Assembly: GCA_016763995.1 (NCBI GenBank)
Contig: JAESST010000171.1
Span: 1 to 39,381, forward strand
DNA from: Flavobacteriales bacterium
GTDB lineage: Bacteria > Bacteroidota > Bacteroidia > Flavobacteriales_E > Vicingaceae
DNA length: 39,381 nt
Direction: 5' to 3'
Below the pieces are notes generated by a model. That model saw nothing but the letters and a program-made list of their open reading frames with translations. It was not told the DNA's origin and searched no databases. Shown here one piece after another: positions 1 through 8,589 of the stretch; position 1 is the stretch's first letter, and every line of letters starts with the position of its first letter. The position numbers were made by a program, and so were the translations under genes.

Positions 1-485
1 GAGCTTTGATTGCAGATGTAAAGCAGCCTATCTTATTGGTAGTTCCCGAAGGAAGATTAGAAGAAGTAATCACCAGATTATCCAGAGTTGGATTTGACAA
101 TACAATTGGATATTTAGAAGGAGGGATAGAAGCATGGAAGGCGGCAGGAAAAGAAGTAGATCAATTGGCTTCAATCTCTGCAGCGCAATTTGCCACAGAT
201 TTTGATCAGCACCCAACTTTTGATGTAAGAAAAGAAGGAGAATTTAGTGCTGCTCATGTCGAATCAGCTGATTCGACCCCATTGGGTAGTTTAAATAACC
301 ATTTGGGAGAATTTCCTCGTCTAGGAGATTTCTTTATTCATTGTGCAGGAGGCTACAGAAGTGTTATTGCCGCATCTTTATTAAAAGCTCGAGGAATTCA
401 CAACATGATTAATGTTGAAGGAGGAATGGACGCAATTAAAGAAACTAAGCTGGCAGTTGTCGATAAAAGTTGTTCAAACGCTTAA
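1..485 (+). CDS. Rhodanese-type sulfurtransferase, C-terminal part (5' end outside the window)
   Basis: The reading frame is open from the first bases, so the TTG at base 6 is not a real start and the gene begins outside the window. What remains holds the tail of one rhodanese domain (up to GGIEAW, about residue 45) without its catalytic cysteine loop, followed by a second rhodanese domain with the active-site loop IHCAGGYRS, whose Cys would carry the persulfide. This tandem layout, with a degenerate first and an active second domain, is typical of the C-terminal half of MBL-fold hydrolase/rhodanese fusion proteins (persulfide dioxygenase-like) of Bacteroidota. The MBL part cannot be seen, so the fusion is inferred. 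The protein ends with SCSNA and is followed by a strong terminator. A sulfur role fits the YeeE/YedE transporter pair 3 kb downstream. Confidence 0.8.
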   Translation, partial: ALIADVKQPILLVVPEGRLEEVITRLSRVGFDNTIGYLEGGIEAWKAAGKEVDQLASISAAQFATDFDQHPTFDVRKEGEFSAAHVESADSTPLGSLNNHLGEFPRLGDFFIHCAGGYRSVIAASLLKARGIHNMINVEGGMDAIKETKLAVVDKSCSNA

Positions 486-510
486 ACATTAAAGTGACAT
501 CAACGCTAAA

Positions 511-540
511 GGCGGATCGTATGATTCGCCTTTTTGTTTT
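511..540 (+). terminator. Intrinsic terminator of the rhodanese gene
   Basis: GGCGGATC pairs with GATTCGCC (one G-T pair) around the loop GTAT, followed by TTTTTGTTTT. It lies 26 bases after the stop codon of the rhodanese gene. Confidence 0.85.
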
Positions 541-549
541 TACATGAGC

Positions 550-1181
550 TTATAGTTTTATAATTCGTTGTGTAGAATTTAAGACATCCGAGGCTTTTAA
601 ATAATAGACCCCTTGCCGAAGATGAGCCAAGTTTAACGTTTGCTGCTGTGTTTTAAATTTACCCTGATGAACAATTTTGCCAAATTGATCGACAATACTA
701 AATGAAGTGCCGTCTAATTCTTTAACTATTGGAATAGTGATTATCCCATTAGTTGGATTAGGATAGGTAGGGATAGCAATTTTTTGAGCTGAAATTGGTG
801 CAATTCCGGTTGTGATTAATTTTACCCAGACCACATTAGAAAAGAAATTTAATCTGGGATGCAAAAGTCTTGAACAACAGTAAAGTTTAATGTATCATTT
901 ATAATTGTGAAGGTATACTTTCCAGTATCTCCTTGGCACGGAGTAGTTGTAAGATCTATTATATTAAAATTACTTCCGATCTCTTGATAAGTCCCACCTG
1001 AGCGATAGCTCGTATTATTGGGGCTAGTATATATTGTGTCGGTAGAGAATTGAAAATAACCTGTGAGAGGACCACCATTAGGATTGTATACCTGTCAGGT
1101 TGTATTTGCTATTTGTTGAGAATAGGAATGAATAGAAAAAAACAAGATACTGAGAAATAGAATAATTTTAGATAGTTTCAT
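550..1181 (-). pseudogene. Broken T9SS-secreted protein with C-terminal sorting domain
   Basis: The ORF track shows only the last 104 residues, but reading the minus strand from the ATG at 1181 gives a signal peptide (MKLSKIILFLSILFFSIHS, then YSQQ) followed by IANTT, a TGA stop at 1095-1097, and then an open frame QVYNPNGGPLTGYF...GKYTFTIINDTLNFTVVQDFC. Near 860 the frame shifts and continues as HPRLNFFSNVVWVKL and a type-A T9SS sorting domain (YPNPTNGIITI ... GVYYLKA ... RIIKL). The TGA most likely replaces a TGG Trp codon. The original protein was about 210 residues: an extracellular beta-rich domain plus the signal for T9SS export and cell-surface attachment. One nonsense codon and one frameshift make it a dead gene unless both are sequence errors. 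The function of the extracellular domain is unknown. Confidence 0.75.
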
Positions 1182-1420
1182 AATGAAAGGTTAAGCAGTG
1201 AATGATTAATAGGTATTGAGAAAGAGTGGGGGTTTTTTTAGTTAAAACACCTTTGATTGAGAAAACGTGGCTTGATTTGATGTATTATGGCATTCACTTG
1301 ATTACTATCAACTAGATTAGGATATTAAGAGGTTCTTTTAATTTATTAATAACTAGTTATTAATGATTTATTTTTAAGGAAGATTTCTTCTTATTTTTTA
1401 GGTATAACAATTTTAACTTC

Positions 1421-1454
1421 TTGGTGAATGAGGTTCTGAATCCAAGTAAATTTG
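1421..1454 (+). promoter_or_regulatory. Candidate Bacteroidota promoter of the DEAD-box helicase gene
   Basis: TAAATTTG (1447-1454) matches the Bacteroidota -7 consensus TAnnTTTG, with TTG at 1421-1423, a spacing of 23 that is at the long end of the accepted range. Transcription would start about 20 bases before the ATG at 1477. Pattern match only. Confidence 0.35.
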
Positions 1455-1476
1455 CAGATATAAAAAACAATGTTTT

Positions 1477-2619
1477 ATGTCGTTTTCTAAACTCGGAATT
1501 TCAACTCATTTACAAAAAGCACTCGCAGCTGAGAAGTTTGATAAAGTTTATCCTATTCAAGAAAAAGCAATTCCACCTATCTTGGCTAGAAAAGATGTTT
1601 TAGGAATTGCTCCAACAGGTTCTGGTAAAACGGCAGCGTTTGTACTTCCGATTTTAATGAATCTGAAGGGTAAAACAGAAACGAAAAATAGACACATCAA
1701 TGTGTTGGTATTAGTTCCTACAAGAGAATTGGCAATTCAGGTGGAAGAGGTGTTTCGGTTATTTGGAAAGGCACTGCCTTTTCCTTTTAAATCGTTTGCC
1801 GTTTATGGAGGAGCATCTATTAATCCACAGATGAAATCTCTTCAGAATGTAAATGTTTTAGTGGCAACTCCAGGTAGGTTACTAGAGTTATCAGAATCCA
1901 ATGCAATGCATTTTGATGAGCTAAGCTGTTTGGTATTAGACGAAGCAGACAAAATGCTCAACTTGGGTTTTAAGAAAGAGATGGATAAAATCTTGAGTTT
2001 ACTACCTGCTAAACGTCAAAATCTATTGTTCTCTGCCACTCTAAGCCCTGAAGTGCAAAAGGTAGAAAAGCTGATTCTTCGAAACCCAAAGTTGATTAAG
2101 GTTAAAAATGAGACAGACGACTTAAGTTTGATACAACAATTAGGCTATTTTGTGAAATCAGAGAACAAAGGCCCTTTATTGCGATACCTGATTGAAAAAG
2201 ATAATTTACAACAAGTATTGGTTTTTACTTCCTCTACCTATCAAGCAGATTTAGTTGCTGATAAATTGCGAAAAAATGGAATTGACGCGATGGCCATTCA
2301 CTCTAAGAAAAGTCAGGGGAAAAGAAGGGATGCTTTGACAAACTTTAAATCAGGAGAGTTAAGGGTTCTAGTGGCGACAGATCTACTCTCTCGGGGAATA
2401 GATATCGAATTTTTACCACACGTTATAAACTATGAATTACCAAGATCTCCAAAAGACTTTGTTCATAGAATAGGAAGAACAGGTAGAGCCGAAAATCCGG
2501 GACAAGCATTAACTTTAATAACAGAAGAAGATAAACAACACTTTCGAGTGATTCAAAAGAAGATGAAACGATGGGTAACTATGGTTGATTCAGAAAATAT
2601 TGATTTAAAAAGCTATTAA
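1477..2619 (+). CDS. DEAD-box ATP-dependent RNA helicase (RhlE-like)
   Basis: It unwinds RNA duplexes using ATP and probably acts in ribosome assembly or mRNA turnover in the cytoplasm. All family motifs are present in order: the Q motif (YPIQEKAIPPIL, about 25-36), motif I APTGSGKT (45-52), Ia PTRELAIQV (81-89), TPGR (131-134), motif II DEAD (155-158), motif III SAT (186-188), and motif VI HRIGRTGRA (330-338). At 380 residues it ends soon after the RecA2 core, so it lacks the long basic C-terminal tail found in many RhlE/DeaD proteins. The ATG at 1477 gives the usual N-terminus SFSKLGIS; no Shine-Dalgarno sequence is seen. Its stop overlaps the stop of the convergent downstream gene by 4 bases. 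The subfamily (RhlE rather than CshA or SrmB) is an inference. Confidence 0.93.
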   Translation: MSFSKLGISTHLQKALAAEKFDKVYPIQEKAIPPILARKDVLGIAPTGSGKTAAFVLPILMNLKGKTETKNRHINVLVLVPTRELAIQVEEVFRLFGKALPFPFKSFAVYGGASINPQMKSLQNVNVLVATPGRLLELSESNAMHFDELSCLVLDEADKMLNLGFKKEMDKILSLLPAKRQNLLFSATLSPEVQKVEKLILRNPKLIKVKNETDDLSLIQQLGYFVKSENKGPLLRYLIEKDNLQQVLVFTSSTYQADLVADKLRKNGIDAMAIHSKKSQGKRRDALTNFKSGELRVLVATDLLSRGIDIEFLPHVINYELPRSPKDFVHRIGRTGRAENPGQALTLITEEDKQHFRVIQKKMKRWVTMVDSENIDLKSY

Positions 2620-3485
2620 TCTTTATTGGAGAACCCATATAAATTTTGAGAAACAAAATCTTTGGGAAACTCCTCTTCCCCTTTAAAGCCTAGATCAATT
2701 GTCCCGCTTTCTTCGGGAACGTAGTTCGTTCGGAAGAGATAATCCCATATGCTAAGGCTAATTCCATAGTTAACTCCGTTTTTAGCTTCTGGTAAATGAT
2801 AGGCATGGTGGTATAAATGCATCACAGGATTATTGATGATGTATTTTAAAGGACCATAGGTCAATTTAATGTTCGAATGATTCAGGTGTCCAAGGGCAAT
2901 GGTGATGAAATGAATAATGTATGCTTGTTCGGGTTCAAACCCACCCAACAGAATAATGGCAAGTGTCTTTAAAGGTTTGTACAGAATGTTCTCCATCCAA
3001 TGATAACGCAAGTGTGCAGCAAAGCCCATTTCTTTTACTGAGTGATGCACTTTATGAAAATTCCAAAGCAAAGGAATACGATGCAATAAAGTATGAGTAA
3101 ACCATTGAACGAAATCTTGTAGAACAAAGAAAATGAGTAATTGAATTGGCCATGAAATTTCTTCTAGTTGGAGCAAAGAAATACTGCTCATTTCGACGCC
3201 TATAGACTGAAAGAGTTTGGCTACTACCTGATAGAAACCGCTTATGAATATTGAAAACAAAAAGAAGTTAAAGAACATGTAAAATGCGTCTAACCAAAAA
3301 TCTTTTCGAAACATGGCTTGGTTTTTTCTCCAAGGGAAAAGTATTTCCATTCTCCAAACGACTAAAGAAATAATGATGAGTCCCCAGAAATAGTTGGTAT
3401 ACCAAGGAATCTGTAATGTGATGGAGTTCCATGTCCAAAAAAGTGTGTTGAGAAAAGACTCTCCAAATAATGTAAGGTATTCCAT
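2616..3485 (-). CDS. Fatty acid hydroxylase superfamily (sterol desaturase-like) membrane protein
   Basis: This is an integral membrane di-iron oxygenase of the FA_hydroxylase family, likely hydroxylating or desaturating a lipid; the substrate cannot be read from the sequence. The metal-binding histidine clusters are visible: HTLLH around residue 131, HKVHH shortly after, HLNHSN, and HLYHHAYH near residue 225. Several hydrophobic segments surround them, including the N-terminal block NYFWGLIIISLVVW and the segment FYMFFNFFLFSIFISGFY. The 289-residue length is normal for bacterial members. The ATG at 3485 is used. The gene converges on the helicase, and the two stop codons share bases 2616-2619. 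No operon partner is evident. Confidence 0.88.
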   Translation of the reverse strand: MEYLTLFGESFLNTLFWTWNSITLQIPWYTNYFWGLIIISLVVWRMEILFPWRKNQAMFRKDFWLDAFYMFFNFFLFSIFISGFYQVVAKLFQSIGVEMSSISLLQLEEISWPIQLLIFFVLQDFVQWFTHTLLHRIPLLWNFHKVHHSVKEMGFAAHLRYHWMENILYKPLKTLAIILLGGFEPEQAYIIHFITIALGHLNHSNIKLTYGPLKYIINNPVMHLYHHAYHLPEAKNGVNYGISLSIWDYLFRTNYVPEESGTIDLGFKGEEEFPKDFVSQNLYGFSNKD

Positions 3486-3597
3486 TTTTTGATTTGTAGG
3501 ACGTTATAAAGTTAATCAAGATTAATTACACGAGTGTATCATCTGTTACTTAAGACGAGTTTTTAGAAGCTTACATTTGAAGAATACAAGAAGGAAT

Positions 3598-4155
3598 ATG
3601 GATTGGATTTTTGAACCTTGGCCATGGTATATCTCAGGCCCACTTATTACATTAGTCATGACGTTATTGCTCTTAATGGAGAAGCAATTTGGAATGTCAT
3701 CGAACTTAAGAACATTGTGTGCCATTTGTGGGGCAGGGGAGAGGACCTCTTTTTTTAAGTTCGATTGGAAAGCACAACGATGGAACTTGATTGTTGTTTT
3801 AGGTGTAATGATCGGCGGTTATATTGGAGCTAATTTTTTAACAAAAAAATCTGCCGTAATTGTTGATGATGACGTTGCTTCAAGCTTAAACGAATTAGGT
3901 TTTAAAAGTGTTAATCAATCCTATTTACCTGAAGAGTTGTTTCCCATTGACGTTGTTGCTGACTTCAAAATTGTTTTACTCTTAATTATCGGAGGTTTAT
4001 TGGTGGGTTTTGGTACTCGTTATGCCGGAGGTTGCACTTCAGGACATGCTATTTCTGGCTTAAGTAATCTGCAACTCCCATCCTTAATCGCTGTAATTGG
4101 ATTTTTTATTGGAGGTTTAACTATGGTTCATTTTATTTTCCCAATTATTTTTTAA
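3598..4155 (+). CDS. YeeE/YedE-family sulfur (thiosulfate) transporter subunit, first half
   Basis: This membrane protein is the N-terminal half of a split YeeE/YedE transporter, a family that imports thiosulfate or related sulfur compounds through conserved cysteines. The ORF track starts at a TTG (3577), but the ATG at 3598 gives the family-typical start MDWIFEPWPWYISGPL and has AGAAGG five bases upstream, one of the few Shine-Dalgarno-like sequences in the window. Seen are CAIC (Cys41, Cys44) and the hallmark GGCTSGH (Cys146), plus about four to five membrane segments. The partner half begins three bases after the stop. Thiosulfate as substrate is inferred from the family. Confidence 0.87.
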   Translation: MDWIFEPWPWYISGPLITLVMTLLLLMEKQFGMSSNLRTLCAICGAGERTSFFKFDWKAQRWNLIVVLGVMIGGYIGANFLTKKSAVIVDDDVASSLNELGFKSVNQSYLPEELFPIDVVADFKIVLLLIIGGLLVGFGTRYAGGCTSGHAISGLSNLQLPSLIAVIGFFIGGLTMVHFIFPIIF

Positions 4156-4157
4156 TT

Positions 4158-4570
4158 ATGAGGTCTTTTTTTACTTGTTAATTGGAGTGTTTTTTGGAAT
4201 TGTGTTGATTAAGTCTGAGGCAGCCTCTTGGTTCAGAATTTATGAAATGTTTCAGTTCAAATCATTTCATATGTTTGGAATTATTGGTTCTTCTGTCGGT
4301 TTAGGTATTATAGTCATACAATTCATTAAACGTTTTCGAATCAAATCATTTTTTGGCGCTGAGCTTGTGATAGCACCTAAAGAAAGGTCGGTGACGCGCT
4401 ACTTACTGGGTGGAATTATTTTTGGATTAGGTTGGGCGCTAGCGGGTGCTTGCCCTGGACCGATGTTTGCTTTATTGGGAACAAGCTTTACTCCAATTCT
4501 AATTGTTATTTGTTCCTCTGTTCTTGGAACTTTTATTTACGGTGTATTAAAAGATAAATTGCCGCACTAA
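4158..4570 (+). pseudogene. YeeE/YedE-family sulfur transporter subunit, second half (DUF6691-like), frameshifted at its start
   Basis: The body (LIGVFFGIVLIKSEAASW ... FGLGWALAGACPGPMFALLG) is the usual second half of a split YeeE/YedE pair, with the KSEAxSWxRIYEMF and ACPGP motifs and four membrane segments. The ORF track has to start it at TTG 4175. The ATG at 4158, three bases after the first half ends, reads MRSFF then TCY and a stop; adding one T to the T7 run at 4166-4172 gives MRSFFYLLIGVFFG, a perfect family start. The gene therefore appears to carry a single-base loss in a homopolymer. It could still be expressed from TTG 4175 with a slightly shorter N-terminus, so loss of function is not certain. 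Its restored stop overlaps that of the convergent gene. Confidence 0.75.
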
Positions 4571-5093
4571 TCCTCTTCTACAATATGGTCCTCCACTTTT
4601 TTCCCAATTGCTTTTTCAAAGAAATTATGTAGACAACAAGTTGATCTTTTCCTAATTTCTTTCCAAAATTAGAAATCAAATAGATGGAGAGGAAAAGAAT
4701 CATGAAAATTGGTGTAAACCATAATACTCCTGCAGGTTTATCCAAACTTAGGTTTGAAAGACCAAGCATAGCGGAAATAATACCTAGAAAACCTACGATA
4801 CAATAGAAAAAGATAAACATTGTCCAAACAGAAGGTTTAGGGCCGTATAGTCCTCTGATTTCTGTTTTGTCATCGAGTTGTTCAACTGTAATTGTTAGTT
4901 GTGGAGACCAAAAGTGTTGATCTTTTTTTAAGATACTGATGCTGCCAAATCCATGCTTAATGCTACCACTGCATGGAAACTCTCTGGAAAGAATTGTTTC
5001 CTTTATGCAGCGTTCAATTTCATTCACTTCTATTTCAACCTGTAGCTTGAATCGAGGACGAATGTGGACAATTATCTCTGTTGTTATTGACAC
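4567..5093 (-). pseudogene. Unknown membrane protein, C-terminus altered by a frameshift
   Basis: I do not recognise this family. The ORF has a soluble N-terminal part of about 90 residues rich in beta-type sequence (ILKKDQHFWSPQLTITVEQL) and two membrane segments (VWTMFIFFYCIVGFLGIIS and WFTPIFMILFLSIYLIS). After DQLVV the called frame gives YIISLKKQLGKKWRTIL and stops at 4578. Adding one base near 4633 gives instead LHNFFEKAIGKKVEDHIVEED with a TAG at 4567-4569 that overlaps the YeeE-B stop, the same compact convergent arrangement seen at other gene ends here. That and the better amphipathic C-terminus suggest the shifted frame is ancestral. Function unknown; a small membrane-anchored accessory protein is all that can be said. 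Confidence 0.6.
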
Positions 5094-5135
5094 TATAATT
5101 TAATGTGTTTGCTATACGCTAAGATAGAAAAAAAC

Positions 5136-5170
5136 ATAAAAAAAACCATCCTGAATTATCAAGATGGGTT
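5136..5170 (-). terminator. Terminator after the POT transporter genes
   Basis: On the minus strand AACCCATCTTGA pairs with TCAGGATGGTT (one bulged C) around the loop TAAT, followed by an unbroken T run. It lies about 76 bases after the stop of the second POT gene. Confidence 0.75.
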
Positions 5171-5245
5171 AAATTTTTATTTCAAAGAGATATTATTTCA
5201 CTCTATACATAATTGTTTTATGGAAAATTGTAATAAATACTGGCA

Positions 5246-6922
5246 TTAGTGTATCCCATTCATCCACTTTCGCAGTGTTGGAACTAATAAAAATAGAATT
5301 AAAGCCGCACTGCCAACTACAAATACACCCCAAGTTAAATAAGTAGAAGAGTATACTTCTAGGGTCTCAATGGAAGTTGCATTTTCTCCTAAGCCATTAC
5401 CAGCAGTTAATTCTCCAATTTTACCAGCCATTTTATTTGCTAACGAAATTGATAAGAACCAAACACCCATAATAAAACCTACCATTCTTTTTGGTGATAG
5501 TTTTGTAATCATGGATAAACCAACTGGCGATAAACTAAGTTCACCGGTAGTATGGAATAAATACATTACGATTAAGAAGATTATTGGAACTAGACCGTCA
5601 ACAGCAAATTGGGCGGCAAATACAATAACAGCAAACCCTAGAGCTAATTGAGCTAACCCCAGAACAAATTTCATAGGTGTAGAAGGTTCTTTTCCTTTAG
5701 CTCTTAGCTTAATCCACATAATAGAGAATACAGGAGCTAAAGTCATAATGAAAAAGGCGTTGAGTAACTGGAAAATAGAAGTTGGAATTTCAGAACCTAA
5801 AACGACTCTATCTACATTCTCAAGTGTGAATAATGTAATTGACCCTCCTGCTTGTTCAAACAATGCCCAAAAAATTGAATGAAAAATAAATAGAATGACA
5901 ATCACCCACAGTCTCTGCCCCGCTTCCTTTGAATCTTCTTTACTTGCTATGTAAAGGATATAACCTAAGATACCAATACTTACAAATATTAATCCCCAAT
6001 AAACGACATCACTTAAATCAAGAAACAAAGAGCATATAGGAATGAAAATGATACTTCCAATATATGTTAGAATTTGATTCTTTCTTAGTTTAGGATTTTT
6101 GATCTCTTCAAAGTTATCGGCTTCTACTTCTAGAGCTTTATGTCTTTCTTCCTTTGGACCTTCTAGAAGCTTAATTGCATCTTCCTCAATTATTTCAGGG
6201 AAATTCTCAAGAGAAGCAGGGTTGATTCCTTTCTTTCCTAAAGTTTTTGGAGCATAAACCCAGAATATAAGTAAGCCTAATAACATGCCTATTCCTGCTA
6301 GTCCAAAACCGTAATGCCATCCAAAATCAGCTGACTCGCCTAAATAGCCACAAGTTACACTTGCTAAAAGTGCGCCAATGTTTACACCCATGTAAAAAAT
6401 AGTAAAGGCACCATCTTTTCTACTATCATTTAACCCATAAAAGTCTCCCAAGAAACTAGATATATTCGGTTTAAAAAACCCATTGCCAACAATAATAAAA
6501 GCTAAGGATAAGAAGAATAATTGAGCATTTCCTCCAAAGACCATGCCCTCAATGGCCAGAGCAAAGTGACCTGCCATCATTAACGTACCTCCAAATAATA
6601 TTGCCTTTCGATAACCTAGAACCTTATCAGCTAACAGACCTCCTACGACAGGGAACAGATATACCATTGCAGTATAAGAACCATAAATTCCTAAGGCTTC
6701 AATTTTGGCTTCTCCATTGCTTAATTCTTTAAATAATTCACTAACCATGTAAAGAATTAATAAAGCTCTCATTCCATAGTAGGAAAAACGTTCCCACATT
6801 TCAGCAAAAAAGAGAATGAATAAAGCTTTGGGGTGGAGCTTTCGGTTTGAGAAAATAATAAATGGCACCCAAACCAATACAAATACCCATGAAATAATTA
6901 AGATCCACAATGCTATATCCAT
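5246..6922 (-). CDS. POT/PTR2-family proton-coupled oligopeptide transporter (second copy)
   Basis: This inner-membrane transporter imports di- and tripeptides with protons. The PTR2 signature FFAEMWERFSYYGMRALL is near residue 38, the conserved GNGFFKPNISS near 145, and a FWALFEQAGGS motif (TM7 region) near 352. Many hydrophobic segments are seen, and 558 residues is within the family range, with a long charged cytoplasmic loop (about 235-280, IIEEDAIKLLEGPKEERHK) before the second half. The ATG at 6922 is followed by a hydrophobic helix preceding the usual family start, so this copy has an extra N-terminal membrane segment compared with its neighbour. It is 45 bases downstream of the other POT gene and 1.7 kb from a dipeptidyl peptidase gene on the same strand, which points to peptide scavenging. 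Confidence 0.93.
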   Translation of the reverse strand: MDIALWILIISWVFVLVWVPFIIFSNRKLHPKALFILFFAEMWERFSYYGMRALLILYMVSELFKELSNGEAKIEALGIYGSYTAMVYLFPVVGGLLADKVLGYRKAILFGGTLMMAGHFALAIEGMVFGGNAQLFFLSLAFIIVGNGFFKPNISSFLGDFYGLNDSRKDGAFTIFYMGVNIGALLASVTCGYLGESADFGWHYGFGLAGIGMLLGLLIFWVYAPKTLGKKGINPASLENFPEIIEEDAIKLLEGPKEERHKALEVEADNFEEIKNPKLRKNQILTYIGSIIFIPICSLFLDLSDVVYWGLIFVSIGILGYILYIASKEDSKEAGQRLWVIVILFIFHSIFWALFEQAGGSITLFTLENVDRVVLGSEIPTSIFQLLNAFFIMTLAPVFSIMWIKLRAKGKEPSTPMKFVLGLAQLALGFAVIVFAAQFAVDGLVPIIFLIVMYLFHTTGELSLSPVGLSMITKLSPKRMVGFIMGVWFLSISLANKMAGKIGELTAGNGLGENATSIETLEVYSSTYLTWGVFVVGSAALILFLLVPTLRKWMNGIH

Positions 6923-6967
6923 AGTAATATTTTTTTAAACTTTTATTAGATGGTAGATTTAATTCAC

Positions 6968-8491
6968 TTATGCAGGCTTTAATGTTTCATTATCTTCTGC
7001 TCCATGCGTTAATCTCTTTAGTGGTTTTAATAATGCGATTACTAAAAGGCCAAAAAGAACAGTGAAAACTACTATCCCACTGAAAATAGTATATTCTCCA
7101 AAATGTTCTGACTTTTCACCTAGAATTCCAGCAACTTTTCCTCCAAGTCCAGTGGCCGCAAAATATAATCCCATCATTAACGATGCGTATTTAACAGGTG
7201 CTAATTTTGTAACAAAAGATAAAGAAACAGGAGATGAGCATAACTCCCCAATAGTATGGAATAGATATGCTAAAACTAGCCATTGCATGCCTGAACTACC
7301 ATTAGCATCATATTCCTTAACTGCAAATATCATGAAAACAAAGCCTAAGCCCATAATTATAGTTCCTGTAGCCATTTTAAATAAAGAAGAAGCTTCTTTG
7401 TTTTTAAGCTTTCGTTTTGCCCAAATATTAGCAATCCAAACGGCAAGAAGTATAATAAAACCGGCGTTTAATCCTTGAAACATTGGTGTTGGAATTAAAT
7501 ATCCAAATAACATTCTATCTGTCTTTGTTTCTGTGTAAACACTCATTAATCCCCCGGCTTGTTCAAAAGCTCCCCAGAAAACAATTACTAATAAGAAAGA
7601 AAGTAATAATACTAAGGAACGATCTTTTAATACTTGAGTTTCTAGACTTCTAAAAATCATCATTAGCAAGCCTACTACAAATGATAAAAAGATAAATAAT
7701 GCGCCATAACCCCAATGGTCAACCCCTTCAAATGTAAATCCTGCATATAGAGATAGTGTTAGTAAAACTAATAATATCATTAACTGTAAGGGAGCTTTGA
7801 AGATATTCGAAAATATCTTGATTAAAGAAATGTCATTTTTCTTCTCTTCAACAGTAGGTTTATTTCCGACATGTTTGATATATTTTTGTCCCCAAACATA
7901 TACAGCTAAGCCAAATAACATGGCAATTCCTGCCAATCCAAATCCTGCATGCCATCCCCATGTTGCAACTACAATTCCGATAATAGATGTAGCCAATAAA
8001 GAGCCTAAATTTATACCAATGTAAAAAATACTAAACCCTTTATCTCTTCTAATGTCTCCTTTTTTGTAAAGACCACCAACCATTGTTGAGATGTTAGGTT
8101 TTAAACAACCAACGCCCAAGATAATTAAGGCTAAACCTGTAAAGAATGCCCACTCAGCTTCTATTGCTAAGGTGCCATGACCTAAACACAGAATAATTGC
8201 TCCGAGCATGACAGTTTTTCTCTGTCCTAAGATTTTATCTGCTAATATTCCTCCAGGAATTGATATGACATAAACTAACATAACATACCAACCATACAAT
8301 TGATAAGCTTCAAGTTTTGACCAAGCTAAACCAGGCCCATCTGGATGAGAAGCCTGCGCAATCATATAAATTACTAATAGTGCTCGCATTCCATAATATG
8401 AAAAACGCTCCCACATTTCGGTAAAAAATAGAACATAAAGTCCTTTTGGGTGTCCCCACAATTCGTCTTCAGCTTTTTCTATGTTTGACAT
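6968..8491 (-). CDS. POT/PTR2-family proton-coupled oligopeptide transporter (first copy)
   Basis: A second di/tripeptide-proton symporter in the inner membrane, 507 residues. It starts MSNIEKAEDELWGHPKGLYVLFF, the usual POT N-terminus, followed by the ExxERFxYYG signature FFTEMWERFSYYGMRALL (23-40), GVGCLKPNISTMVGG near 126-140, and FWGAFEQAGGLMSVY near 310. It is paralogous to the following gene but clearly diverged, so the two may differ in peptide preference. The gene lies between a dipeptidyl peptidase IV gene (98 bases upstream) and the other POT gene (45 bases downstream), all on the minus strand, and could share a transcript with them. Confidence 0.93.
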   Translation of the reverse strand: MSNIEKAEDELWGHPKGLYVLFFTEMWERFSYYGMRALLVIYMIAQASHPDGPGLAWSKLEAYQLYGWYVMLVYVISIPGGILADKILGQRKTVMLGAIILCLGHGTLAIEAEWAFFTGLALIILGVGCLKPNISTMVGGLYKKGDIRRDKGFSIFYIGINLGSLLATSIIGIVVATWGWHAGFGLAGIAMLFGLAVYVWGQKYIKHVGNKPTVEEKKNDISLIKIFSNIFKAPLQLMILLVLLTLSLYAGFTFEGVDHWGYGALFIFLSFVVGLLMMIFRSLETQVLKDRSLVLLLSFLLVIVFWGAFEQAGGLMSVYTETKTDRMLFGYLIPTPMFQGLNAGFIILLAVWIANIWAKRKLKNKEASSLFKMATGTIIMGLGFVFMIFAVKEYDANGSSGMQWLVLAYLFHTIGELCSSPVSLSFVTKLAPVKYASLMMGLYFAATGLGGKVAGILGEKSEHFGEYTIFSGIVVFTVLFGLLVIALLKPLKRLTHGAEDNETLKPA

Positions 8492-8526
8492 GATATGATG
8501 TGTGTATTTAGTTTAAATTAAAGAAA

Positions 8527-8575
8527 GTCTAAAATAATAAAAAATGCTAAGCAGTGTTTACGCTACTTTAGACTA
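8527..8575. repeat. Inverted repeat between the DPP IV and POT genes
   Basis: AGTCTAAA (8527-8534) and TTTAGACT (8568-8575) form an 8-base inverted repeat with a 33-base spacer. It could be a weak hairpin or a regulator site in the 98-base gap; no clear terminator tail follows. Confidence 0.3.
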
Positions 8576-8589
8576 TAAATAAGGGTTAA

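Noticed and set aside
1095-1097. TGA as a possible selenocysteine or recoded codon
   Set aside because: The gene also has a frameshift, there is no visible recoding element, and Trp fits the position.
5370-8024. Plus-strand ORFs (5370-5651, 7062-7478, 7797-8024) inside the POT genes
   Set aside because: They are antisense shadows of strong membrane-protein genes, without family features or start signals.
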